Source: Nephrocerus scutellatus (lineage: Eukaryota > Arthropoda > Insecta > Diptera > Pipunculidae). Taken from it: DNA of 64,000 nucleotides. Positions 10,375 to 19,689 of the stretch are shown here, piece by piece. The first letter of the stretch is position 1; each line of letters opens with the position of its first letter. Under the pieces are notes generated by a model. That model was given only the letters and a program-made list of their open reading frames with translations. It was not told where the DNA came from and did no database searches. The translations under genes and the position numbers were made by a program. The DNA lies in the NCBI GenBank assembly GCA_947095585.1, contig OX352765.1, positions 20,738,254 through 20,802,253 of the forward strand, in the 5' to 3' direction.

Positions 10375-11990
10375 GAATATTCCCTTCACTATAAGGAGTA
10401 CACAATGGTAGCATTCCTGAACATTGAAGGCGCTTTTAACAACGTCAACACATCTGCGATCGCGGATGTACTGTCGTCTGTAATCACTTGGCGAACTGAT
10501 TTATCTTCTGCTCACAAGCCGTATTATTAATCCGAAATTGGGTATGACAGAAGATCTGTCTGCAAAGGAACACCGCAAGGGAGAGTACTATATACCCTTC
10601 TAAAGAACTTAGTTGTAAATGAGCTGCTGCGTAGTGATCGCTTATGCGGATGACGTTGCTATTGCCGTCTCAGGAAGGTACCATAACACATTTAAGGAAC
10701 TCCTACAAAATGCTCTTAACAGGCTAACGAGATGGGCAGATCGTTGTGGTTTAGGAGTAAACCTCTACAAAACTGAACTTGTCCTCTTCAGAAGGAAATA
10801 CATCTCCCTCTATTAAGGACATTAGTTTAACTTTCTCCGACGAAGCCAAATATCTTTGTCTTATTCTGAATAGAAAGCTATGCTGGAAGCTAAACATACA
10901 AAAAAGGGGTTCGTAAAGCTGCAGTGGCACTCTTTTCACGCAAAAATCAATTGAAAACAAATGGAGTCTTCATCTCCATATCACTCATTTTCTATATACA
11001 GCTGTAGTAAGGCCTGTATAGCGGACTGCCATAGATAAAGCAGTAAATCGTAACAAGCTAAGCAAAGTCCAAAGATCAGCTTGATTATGTGTGAGCGGGG
11101 AGCACTTCACACATCTCTGTTCGCACTACTCTCTTCGCCGCACTAGACATTCTGTTCAAACTTACACCACTCGACATCTTCAGCTTCTAGCGAGACTGTT
11201 CGCCTCAGTGCAAACTCCCAGTGATCCAGGAATGAAATCGGATTTTCCTCTGTTTTGAATTCGTTCAGGTTTCCACTGGGCAACACAGACTACATCATTC
11301 CACAACTCAAATTTAAGAAAAACTTCCAGGTCACCATCCCATCCTGGTCTTTCTGTGAAGAAGGCTCTCACTTGGAAGAGAGCCGTCGGCTCATGGGGTT
11401 GGAGGTGTTTTCTCAAAAAGGCTAAATCTTAGTCTCTCTCTTTGTCTTCCCAATCAACAAAGTGTCTTTCAGATAGGGCTCATGGTGAATAAAGAAGCTT
11501 TATCTGGGCTGAAAGAAATGTCACATCCACTGAGGATATCCGCATCTTCTCGGATAGGCAAGCTGCGTTGAAATCCCTGGAATCAGTCTCTACGAACTCT
11601 CTTGTAGCTCTAAAATGCCGATCATCTCTCCAGCAGATGGCGGAGCAGTTCAATCTTCGCCTGTGTTGAGTGCCGGTGCATAGAGATTTTCCGGGAAATT
11701 GTAACGCTGATAAGCTCGCCAAACACAGAACTACCTACATTGCACCTTTTACCTGAAAATAGTTCCTTATGCATACCTATCGTTACATGTAAACCCATGT
11801 TTAAGCAGGATGCTACCGCGAAAACTAACGTTAGGTGGTCAAACCGAGCAACTTGTCTAGCGACAAAGCATATCTGGCCAAGGCTGGATCCAAAACGCTT
11901 CAAGTGTTTGATCTCTCAAAAAATATTGCACATCAGTGCTATAATGGGTATCATTACTGGGCACTGTCTAATAGGCAAGCATGCAGGAGC
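10375..11990 (+). pseudogene. Decayed I/LOA-type LINE in last Awh intron
   Basis: Plus-strand pieces, antisense to Awh: VAFLNIEGAFNNVNT (10405), IAYADDVAIAVSG (10637; YADD retained), LNRLTRWADRCGLGVNLYKTELVLF (10712), KVQRSACLCVSGALRTS (11060), and RNase H remnants IFSDRQAALKSLESV (11530), HRDFPGNCNADKLAKH (11680) and ITGHCLIGKHA (11950). RT followed by RNase H is the I/LOA order. Numerous frameshifts; dead. Confidence 0.8.
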
Positions 11991-12011
11991 GCTATACACA
12001 AGATTTTACAA

Positions 12012-12200
12012 GAGATTATTAATAAAATTGAGAAAGAGTGTCGGACACATAACTGAGCCCTGAGGAACGCCAGCATTTATGCTATGTGTTTTTGATTTTA
12101 AATCATCCAAAACAACAGGAATTGATTGAATACAAAGAAATCCCAGTCTGATTTCTAGATTTCGTCCACTTCGATATGATTACTTGGTATAGTCACTAGT
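12012..12200 (-). mobile_element. Jockey/CR1-like LINE fragment
   Basis: Minus-strand homologue of 34985-35060 and 20270-20340: shared 'gaaagagtgtcgga', 'gagcc', 'aacgccagcatttatg'. This is the RT motif encoding GVPQGSVLSPTLF in the better copies. It abuts the antisense I/LOA-type LINE. Confidence 0.65.
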
Positions 12201-12487
12201 TTTCTAACCGATGAACACTACTACTGTCTCTCTCCGAGAACTCCGATTAAGCTTAAAAGAAGTGAAATGAAACCTCTGGGAAATTTTTTTTAGAGAATGG
12301 ATGACAATATCTCTCTAGCTTTCAGCACGATCGAAAACGCCCTTGACCGAGCTCGTTTACAGGCATTTCATTGCCCTTCATTGTGCCATACTGGTTGCCA
12401 TTGCAATGTCTGTTTCCAATGACTTTCTTTATATGATAAACATACAAACAAGATGGTAGAACATGCATTTAAAAAAAATTAACTTAC

Positions 12488-12610
12488 CATGTGAAGGATA
12501 CAGCGATTTATTCCCATTGAGTTGCATTTGATTTTGGGAATTATTTTGAAAAGAATACGTTAGCTGCAGGTTGATGTGTCTGGCGAATGAATTTCCTTCA
12601 GGTTCGCGCA
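12488..12610 (-). CDS. Awh: Awh C-terminal exon
   Basis: This 123-bp exon follows GTTTTCAG and ends CAT-G before GTAAGT. With the A left by the homeodomain exon it reads Met-REPEGNSFARHINLQLTYSF, then a Gln/Asn-rich stretch and NKSLYPSH. This matches the conserved tail of Drosophila Arrowhead, in which I recall Ile rather than Met at the junction. The tail has no known fold. Confidence 0.93.
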
Positions 12611-13564
12611 CTGAAAACAAGGTAAGTACATTTTGATAAAAAGAAAGTAGGAAATTAGGATTTTTGTCAAACAACAACATACGAACACCAAAGAAAAATT
12701 AATACAACTTTTATCTACCTATTTTACTGGAATTGTAGATTTTTTATAATTTAGATGGGGACTAATAACAAATTCAATTGGCGCTACTTATTTTTAAGAG
12801 TTTTTTTTAGTGAATATACATCAGTATTGCAGGTCCGTCAATCAAGAAGAGGACAAATGTCCAAATACCATTAGAGTAAAGACAAAACAAGAAACCACAG
12901 TGGAGCTCTCCCAATGAGCAAAAACCACAAATTTGCAAGAAAAGTATCCACTCCCTTTAAGTAAAACAACTTGACCTGGCCAAACTTGAGGACATCAGCT
13001 TGAAATCTGGACCGATGGAGATGTATTTTCTGAACCAAAATGTGATGATGACTTTTTTGTTCTTTTATGCAGCTGGGAACCGAAACCAACCGACTCGTAG
13101 TAGTGTTAACAGTCAGTGTACAGAGCATGAAAAGACCACTTCTGCAGACTTGTTAACAGTGATGAAGGGCTTTTGCTTTGAGGCAGAATGAACCAATCAA
13201 CTTAGATGATTACAGCCAAAACTTACACACTCCTGGACAAGTAGAAGTATGAGTATTGCATTATCTAAACTGGAGAATTTCAAAGTTACTGGCTTGTTTG
13301 CCGAGCTTTTTAAAAGGATACACAAACCAGCTTATCTCAAGAATTTGGTCAAATGAAAGAATGCCAGTAAAATGGATTCTCAGCATTGTTTGCCTGATCC
13401 ACATTTTAAGATACGACATATACACATTACACACAACGTTATTTCTAGTGTTGGCATCCCTACCCAACTAGTTCGACTGTGCAGGATGATGATGGAAAAT
13501 CCTATACTGAATGCTAGGACAAAGTCATTTCTTAAACATCATATTAGAGAGCATTGAGCGAAAC
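12611..13564. other. Awh intron sequence, little recognised
   Basis: AT-rich intron. A plus-strand piece near 13445-13540 reads VGIPTQLVRLCRMMMENP, like the RT of LINEs (usual text LGIP-K-LI-L). Otherwise no domain is evident in the short ORFs. Confidence 0.4.
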
Positions 13565-13795
13565 TCCTAGTTCCTCCATTCATCTCGGTCAAGTCGTACT
13601 AGAGTCAGATCTTCTTAAATATCCTACTTCCACGGCAAATAGAAAACGAACTGTCTCACCACGATCTTAATCAAAGTAACGTGCCGCTTTAAGACTTGTG
13701 ACATTCTTCAGCCACAGGATGTGATTAGTTGACATCGAGGTGCCAAACGGAGTCGTCGATATGAACTCTCGATCACAATTAGCCTGTTATCGACC
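13565..13795 (-). pseudogene. Bacterial-type 23S rRNA fragment (domains V-VI)
   Basis: The plus strand is the complement of large-subunit rRNA. Diagnostic blocks occur in the correct order: a sarcin-ricin loop relic (TCGTACTA at 13594-13601), CCACGGCA (13630-13637), GAACTGTCTCAC (13648-13659), CAGGATGTGATTAG (about 13715), GACATCGAGGTGCCAAAC (13731-13748), GTCGATATGAACTCT (13755-13769) and AGCCTGTTATC (13781-13791). These correspond to roughly positions 2450-2670 of E. coli 23S. About 16 bp around the A-loop are missing and many substitutions are present, so it is not functional. Insect mitochondrial 16S differs at several of these blocks (for example GACATCGAGGTCGCAAT). A Rickettsiales donor such as Wolbachia is a guess. 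Confidence 0.85.
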
Positions 13796-13974
13796 GCGAC
13801 AGACCGTTGTGGACCTAGACCTAGCTTCTTGTGACCACTAGTATTCTGGTTGTTATATTTTTGCACACAAAGTCCAACCACTAGATCCACGCCCAGATAT
13901 GGTCAGATGGTTGGTTAGGGACTTTGTCTTTACCTATTAAATCTAATAATAACACCAAATCCATTTTATTTATT

Positions 13975-14047
13975 GCGTGGTGCGTTGGTTAATACATTTG
14001 GCTCCCAGTCAGAGGTTCGGACTACACCAGTTTCGATTTCCGTCACA
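13975..14047 (+). mobile_element. tRNA-like SINE head
   Basis: Sequence GCGTGGTGCGTTGGTTAA resembles a tRNA 5' half with an A box, and GTTTCGATTTCC (about 14030) a mutated B box, followed by an A run. Spacing is tRNA-SINE-like. It differs from the SINE family at 15192 and 34405. Not a functional tRNA: no acceptor stem closes. Confidence 0.4.
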
Positions 14048-14074
14048 TCAAAAAAATGTACAAATTTTTCTCAA

Positions 14075-14415
14075 CGCACTGATCACCTATCCAATTAGAG
14101 AAAATAAAACAGTGTCTTCGACTGAGCCGCTCTTTAAAAAATTTGACCCAAGTTAAAATGGACCTACCTAATATTAAAAGGCCTATCTTCTGACGTACTA
14201 ACCAATTCAGAGATTCCTTCTTTAGCCGCACTATAGTGATTCGGAATGAACTGCCCGATTCTGTGTTTCCGCATTGGTATGATCTGCAGTCATTTAAGAC
14301 ACACGTGCATAGATATCTCATCTTTTCCTCTCCCTAATTTATTAACGCCCACGCTGTGCTTGACATTATAAGTGTGGAAATTTATTCAGCGCATGTACAT
14401 TAGAAGAAAAAAAGT
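14075..14415 (+). mobile_element. 3' end of Jockey/CR1-like family
   Basis: Plus-strand text RNELPDSVFPHWYDLQSFKT and HVHRYLIFSSP at about 14238-14335 is the usual C-terminal end of this LINE family. The non-coding tail ending 'gcgcatgtacattag' follows. Related ends are at 6930, 18175 and 58135. Confidence 0.75.
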
Positions 14416-14449
14416 AAAACTTTCGGGCGCAAACTTTTATGTATTTATC

Positions 14450-14835
14450 GGGACACGGTATACACGCGCCATACGCACACAAAATTTCAGCTCTAAAGGG
14501 GGTGTAAAAGTTTGTTATAAAGGACCTAAAAGAAGTCAAAACCATACCACAGGTCACACGCACACACCGGATCTCAGAAATCGCCCATCACACTGAACTG
14601 CTCACAAAACTTTAGCTCCTTATGTCGTGTGAAAGGTGGTTAAAAGGAACCTTAAAGAAGTCGAAAAAACGAAATTAACCCAATTTGCACGCATCACACG
14701 CGCCACAGGCGGTATCTCAGAAACGCCCTAGTAGACTAACTGACTAAGCAACTCACAAAATTTCAACTTTCAAGCACGTGTGGAAGGGGGTTAAAAGAGG
14801 AACTCGAAGAAGTCAGAAAAACCGTCAGACAGGAA
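14450..14835 (+). repeat. Tandem repeat family F, three units
   Basis: Three degenerate units of about 140 bp, each with ACACGC-type text, 'caaaattttcagct'-like text, 'gtgtgg(a)aggtggttaaaag' and 'gaagtcgaaaaa'. Same family as 47890-48610 (direct) and 42740-43225 plus 48660-48835 (inverted). Confidence 0.75.
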
Positions 14836-15079
14836 AAGTCAAGATAAATGTTTCTTATAAATACGCGCAACGTAAATTTTTTAAACTTGTAAAAAATGCA
14901 TATTGCTTTAAGAAAAAAGACCAACATAACCTTCTCTAGCTGGATGTCTTCCAGATTAATTTATCTTCGCTGTGGTGTCTTATGAACCCAACGTGTTGTT
15001 GTTTTTTTGGCGATTAAAGGTTATGAGCTACAATACTTCGACTTAAAACGTTACGCTATTAATAGTAATTTACTCTATT

Positions 15080-15450
15080 GTTGTACTACTTTAAGTACTA
15101 ACTAGTACTAGTACTAGTACTACTACTACCAAAACAACTACGAATACTATCACTAGCACTAAATTTACTAAGTTAACTAAAACTACTACTTGGCGCCGTG
15201 GCTCAGTGGTTAGTACATGGATTTCTGAAAAGGTTCGGTTAGTTCGAACCCCAGAAAACACTAACTGCCAACTGTAGGACCCTTCCATTTGTGTGCAAAA
15301 AAATAACACGCACAGCACAAATGGTTGCGAGAAGCTAGGTCGAATGGTTTGTCACGCCGAATATTATTATAATATAATACTACTTCTACTTCGTTTACTA
15401 CTTGTACTACTACTTCGTTTACTACTTCTACTACAACTAAATTTCCTATT
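15080..15450 (+). repeat. Degenerate (ACT)n tract split by a SINE
   Basis: ACT/TAC triplets run from about 15090 to 15190 and again from 15379 to 15440. They continue at 16378-16432 beyond the mariner. One ancestral microsatellite therefore received two insertions. Confidence 0.75.
15192..15379 (+). mobile_element. tRNA-derived SINE, copy 1
   Basis: Starts GGCGCCGTGGCTCAGTGG with an A box at 15199-15209 (TGGCTCAGTGG) and a B box GTTCGAACCCC at 15242-15252. The body shares CCTTCCATTTGTGTGCAAAA and CGCGAGAAGCTAGG-type text with the other copies (here TTGCGAGAAGCTAGG). It ends GAATATTATTATAAT. Plus strand, antisense to Awh. Confidence 0.85.
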
Positions 15451-15451
15451 A

Positions 15452-16377
15452 AAGGGTGATCAGATTGGAGGTACTTTTTCCAATAGGATTTTTTTGACAT
15501 GTCACGCATGACTACTGTCAAACTGAATACATAATTTTATTCAGTATTCATTGACATTTCCTCATGGAAAGACTAACGCCTCAACAATGTTTAAAAATCG
15601 TACAATTGTATTACAAAAATCGACGCTCTGTGAAAAGTGTTCATCGCGCGCTCAGGCCAACAGCGATGAGGCCCATTTTTGACTTAATGGTTTCGTCAAT
15701 AAGCAAAATTGCCGTCTTTGGGCTGAAGAACAACCCGAAGCCATTCACGAACTGCCATTACATCCATTGAAAACTACCGTGTGGTGCGGCCTATGGGATG
15801 GAGGAATCATCGGCCCCTATTTCTTCAAAGACGAGGCTGGCGCCAATGTAACAGTGAATGGCGAACGCTATCGCGCCATGATAAACGACTTTTTGATGCC
15901 GGAAATTGAAGCCCGAGATCTCCACGACATTTGGTTCCAACAAGACGGCGCTACAGCGCATACAGCCCGTGACACAATGGATTCACTGCATCCTCGTTTC
16001 GGTGAGCAATTGATCTCTCGTTTCGGACCGGTGGATTGGCCACCAAGATCGTGTGATATCGATCCTTTGGACTTTTTTATGTGGGGGTCTGTAATGTCTT
16101 AATGTTTTGTGGATAAACCAGCTACGATTGAGGCATTGAAAGCCAACATTACTCAAGTTATTCGCGAGATACCGACCGAAGTCCTCGAGCGAGTCATTCA
16201 AAATTGGTGTTTGGCCGAACTACGGCACAGTTGCGGCCAACATTTGAAAGGGATTATCTTCAAAAAATAAATGTCATGAATGGTTCTAAACAAAAATAAT
16301 AAAGATGGCCCAATCAATTTGAATTTTTGTTGTTTTATTTCAATTTAAAATCTAATACCTCTAAATTGATCACCTGT
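15452..16377 (+). mobile_element. Deleted DD41D mariner in Awh intron
   Basis: 926 bp between TA dinucleotides (15450-15451 and 16378-16379). Imperfect inverted ends are AAGGGTGATCAGATTGGAGG and ACAGGTGATCAATTTAGAGG. The transposase is broken: N-terminal MERLTPQQCLKIVQLYYKN at 15564, then a deletion to SDEAHF (stop replaces the next Trp), NKQNCRLWAEEQPEAIHE with a frame change, then an open stretch VWCGLWDGGIIGPYFF...WFQQDGATAHTA...WPPRSCDIDPLDFFMWG to about 16100. The second and third catalytic Asp are 41 residues apart. Most of the DNA-binding region is lost. Confidence 0.88.
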
Positions 16378-16432
16378 TATTACTACCACTTCTAATACTT
16401 CTTCTACAACTACAACTACTACTACTACTTAC
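16378..16432 (+). repeat. (ACT)n tract next to homeodomain splice donor
   Basis: Degenerate ACT/TTC triplets immediately intronic to the donor at 16432-16431. Continuation of the tract at 15080-15450. Confidence 0.7.
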
Positions 16433-16666
16433 TTTTATTCTTACCAGCATGAATGTGTTTTTTCTGTCGCGCACGCGAATTTTGAAACCAGACTTGTGTC
16501 ACCCGCTTGCTAAGGCCCGTCACCGATGCTATCCGCTCCAGGTCTTGTCCGTCGGGATTACTGTCGATTTGAAAATTAGCCTGCAGCACTTGTAATTGCT
16601 CCTCGGTGAATGTCGTCCGGACGCGTTTCGTTTTGCTCTTGTGATATCCATCGCCATCGCAACCGT
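16433..16666 (-). CDS. Awh: Awh homeodomain exon
   Basis: This 234-bp exon opens after AAAATAG with AC-GGT-TGC, completing Asp-Asp-Gly-Cys across the junction, and ends AAT-AAA-A before GTAAGT. The homeodomain begins near [15 protein letters not shown] and contains the recognition helix [15 protein letters not shown], with the usual Gln and Asn DNA-contact residues. A nearer GT (after GCT-G) could also act as donor, but use of the distal site preserves the HAGKNK-x-REPEG join expected for Arrowhead. A degenerate ACT/AGT triplet repeat, a mariner and a SINE lie immediately beyond the donor. Confidence 0.95.
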
Positions 16667-17095
16667 CTATTTTTTGTTTCCCAAACAGGAGAATATGAAG
16701 AAAATTAGAAATAGAATGTAAACAATAATTAGTATATACAACAACAACCATTCTGGGTAAAGGTATAATTGAACGGTGCCATACAGTCGGGAGGAGAACG
16801 AGCATAGTAGCGCCGGACAAAGCATAACTAACATCGAACAAGCGATACGCTTCCGCATTTTGCCTAGTTGCGCCTTGTAACTTGTGGAGCTATTTGACCA
16901 TTCACATTAAAGCGAATAGACCACAACGACAACGACAACGAGTCGAAAGCATTTGGCACGCATAAAAGGCATGCAACGCTGCAAGACAGACGGCGTCTGC
17001 CTGGTGCTATGACGTTATATGACACACGTGCAACTGGACATACCGTATACGGTAACGCTGCGGTCGCGCCAACACTCTCTATTTTGTCAACTTAC
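16667..17095. other. Short Awh intron without mobile DNA
   Basis: The 429-bp intron between LIM2 and homeodomain exons. GT...AG ends, a CAACGACAACGACAACG triplet run near 16920, no mobile element that I recognise. Confidence 0.7.
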
Positions 17096-17313
17096 CATCG
17101 CTTGATGTTGTACCACCTTCGACCGTTTCCAGATAGTGCGCCTTGCACAATACTCGGTCCTCCATGAGAGCAAATTGTTCGCCGGTTGACAGCTGACGCC
17201 CGCACGAGTCGCACGCGAAACACGCCAGGTGAAATACTAAATCTTTTGCGCGACGCACCCAGTCCGACGCCGAAATACCTCGACAGCATTTCGAGCATTT
17301 GGCGCCAAAATTC
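17096..17313 (-). CDS. Awh: Awh exon encoding LIM domain 2
   Basis: This 218-bp exon follows a TTTTTAG acceptor and ends GAT-G before GTAAGT. It contributes 72 whole codons. Zinc ligands, numbered from the first Asn, are C6-X2-C9-X18-H28-X2-C31-X2-C34-X2-C37-X18-C56-X2-H59, a complete second LIM domain. It runs directly on from LIM1 as in all LIM-homeodomain proteins. The end ([12 protein letters not shown]) is the Arrowhead linker to the homeodomain. The apparent continuation past the donor in the same frame is intron. Confidence 0.95.
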
Positions 17314-18174
17314 CTAAAAAGGCAAAACAAAAAATGAAATTCCGATTAAATTTAGATTTAGTTGTTGCTTGCAAAAAAAAAGTTGTTCCAATGATATTTT
17401 GCGATCCGAATTTCAAAAGATCGCGCGGTTGGTCATTGGCATCGCCAGCATCCCAACAAAGTCACCTTAAAGAAGCACGGAAACTACTGGTCGTAAAACA
17501 GAACTGATGGCAAACATTTTATCGCGCTGTTGTAAAGTGATAATAATTATGTTTATAACATTATGTTTATAGCATTGTTGCAATTTTATTGCAACAACCA
17601 ACTGCTGTTATATTTTATAAAAGAAAATAGAGCTGCTGCTGGAAGTCTTCCTACTTTGAGGCGAGTTTGATTTCCATTCTTACCAGGTATAAGTGCAATG
17701 GCACAGATACACTGTCAGTACTTGCTAAAGAAGATTCCTCTTAGGCATCATGATCATAAACTGCTGGGTTATTGGGCAACAATGATGCTTGAGTTACCCG
17801 CAAAAAAGCAGTCAACACCTTCTCTGGTTTTAATTTCCATCAGCGATTATCGGATTGCAGTTTGGTTTGTTCTTTAAACAGATGTGAGATGGCAGGAAAC
17901 AAGAGTTACACTGAACCGAAAGGTTTTACTTTTTTTTTTAAAGAAAATTCAATTTAGCATCTGAACAAGTGTAGAAACAAAAGTAAAGTAAAGTCGCGAG
18001 TCAATCAACAATAAAAGCCATTAATGCGAGGAATAACAACTCAAAACATTAAGGGAGAAGAAGCACTGGTGTCGTTACACTAAATCAGGATAAAGTAAGA
18101 TTTAAGCAATGAGAATTTCAAATCCAAGAAGATGCCAACAAAAGCGACTGTAAGGAAAAAGTAAGTAAGTAACC
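17314..18174. other. Awh intron, nothing recognised
   Basis: AT-rich sequence without an ORF of note, up to the LINE tail at 18175. Confidence 0.5.
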
Positions 18175-18264
18175 AATTCAGAGGTTCCCCCTTTAGTCGC
18201 ACAATAATTTTGTGGAATGAACTGCCCCGACTCTGTGTTTCCGCATTTGTCTGATCTGCAGTCA
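18175..18264 (+). mobile_element. Jockey/CR1-like LINE end, cut by SINE
   Basis: Matches 14208-14290 (ACCAATTCAGAG, GAATGAACTGCCC, TGTGTTTCCGCATT, GATCTGCAGTCA), encoding WNELPRLCVSAF-type text. The match stops exactly where the inverted SINE begins. Confidence 0.75.
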
Positions 18265-18498
18265 CCATTTGTGTTGTGCATGTATATATTTTTTACACAA
18301 ATGGAAGAGACCTACAATATAATGCCGTATATGAACGGCGAATTGAGAAGCTTTCCGTGACAAGTTATTAATCTCGGACGTTTGTCAGCCGTTCGCGAGA
18401 GGTGAAACACCGTGAAAAATACTCTTGGTGTTACTGGGATTCGAACAAAGAACCCCCTGCCCAGCAGCTATGCAGTTATCCACTGAGCCACGGCACCC
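18265..18498 (-). mobile_element. tRNA-derived SINE, copy 2
   Basis: Minus-strand copy. A box at 18490-18480 (TGGCTCAGTGG) and B box at 18446-18436 (GTTCGAATCCC) are both perfect. The body contains GGAAAGCTTCTCAATTCGCC and CTTCCATTTGTGTAAAA. The 3' part (GCGAGAAGCTAGG and ATT tail) is missing. It lies inside the LINE tail family. Confidence 0.85.
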
Positions 18499-19135
18499 AC
18501 AGGACATACTATCGTTCATTATGGAGGTAGTTCCTCTCTTAGATTAACCTCAGCCTTTGATACAATATATCTTTACGGTCGCAATATCAGCCATATGGGC
18601 TAACGTACGCACACAAAAAAGTCAATATGCAAAACACGAACCCATGTTGCTAGAGTTGGGGGGAAGGAGTAAGGTTCAGTCATAAGCACCTATGCAGCAT
18701 AACTGGGAATACCGCTTTGCAAAATTGCAGTTAATACCGAAAATAGAAAATGTGTTAGTGGAGTTTTCGAAAGTAAGCTCAAATATTTACTTAAGTGATC
18801 AGTATATCAGCTGCATGTCACATGTGCTTGAAACAACTTTCATGTCTTTCTGCACGATTGAATGCCCAGAACCTAAATTTTCGCATAAATCGAGTGATAT
18901 GCAGGCAATATCGGGCTCAATGTTGGTCTAGGGGATGTTTTTTTTTTTATAACATTTTGTATAACTCTCTGGCAGGTGTTAATGGACACGAACAAGACGG
19001 TCAGTTGATTAGTCTATATCTGGAGATAACACGCGATCACAGAACTTCGACTTTAATCCGATTATACGGCCAGCATGTGGCCGTTGAAGCTGAAGCTGGA
19101 ACAATGTTTAGAGTTCCAAAACCCACTTGACCAAC
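18499..19135. other. No gene recognised
   Basis: Intronic sequence. Two overlapping plus-strand openings (18692-18931, 18795-19130) show no domain and are probably chance. Confidence 0.4.
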
Positions 19136-19640
19136 GTTTTTTAGACTTTGAAGACGCCTTTGATAGCATATTCAGAGTAGGACTTTATAAAGTCATTGGA
19201 GAATTCGGTATCCCAAATAAACTGACACGACTATATGTGGGTTGACCATTACCATTATATTGTAAGCCAAGTAATGTTATCCGGATCACTATAAAACCAG
19301 TACTTACATATTGATGGTGCTTTCGAAAAAAGCTCTCTGACCTCTTAGGCGCGTTCGAGAGGAAAGTTTTGCGGTTAATTGTTGGATTATGGGACCTGAC
19401 AGACAGCGAGGCCGTTCAAGCTGACAGAATGGCGTAGACCAGTACGTCTTGGTGATGCCAAACTGGATGAAATCCTCTCAAAAAGGAACCTGTGGACATG
19501 TTTTTTGCGGGAGGCCAGAACCGGTTCCCAGTCGTAGAGCCAAACATGATGATCAAGCCTAATTAACATCTTTGGCTCCGTCAATGAGATGGGTTGGCCT
19601 GCGTCCTCTTTAAACTAGCGTTAGAGAAACTGTTCCGGGA
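19136..19640 (+). pseudogene. Rearranged EN-RT LINE fragments
   Basis: FEDAFDSIFRVGLYKVIGEFGIPNKLTRLY-like text at 19142-19245 (frame-shifted) matches the family at 5880-5990. LGAFERKVLRLIVG text at 19345 is the C-terminal end, and EMGWPASSL-type text at 19590 matches the middle motif GLACVLF. The order C-terminal before middle shows a rearrangement. Confidence 0.7.
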
Positions 19641-19689
19641 CTCTTCTTCAAGCGAATCAATTGTTCTTTTAATATTTTTGTCACCTAAA

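Noticed and set aside
13565..13795. Nuclear copy of insect mitochondrial 16S rRNA
   Set aside because: Blocks such as GAACTGTCTCAC and GGTGCCAAAC agree with bacterial 23S and not with the mitochondrial version I recall.
15192..15260. Functional tRNA gene
   Set aside because: A and B boxes are present but the acceptor stem does not close, and the sequence continues into a SINE body shared by other copies.
16425..16445. Earlier splice donor in the homeodomain exon (GCTG before GTAAGA)
   Set aside because: It would break the phase with the next exon, whereas the donor at 16432 gives the expected KNK-x-REPEG join.
16667..16841. Upstream extension of the homeodomain ORF
   Set aside because: The extra residues lie beyond a good AG acceptor at 16668-16667 and match nothing; they are intron.
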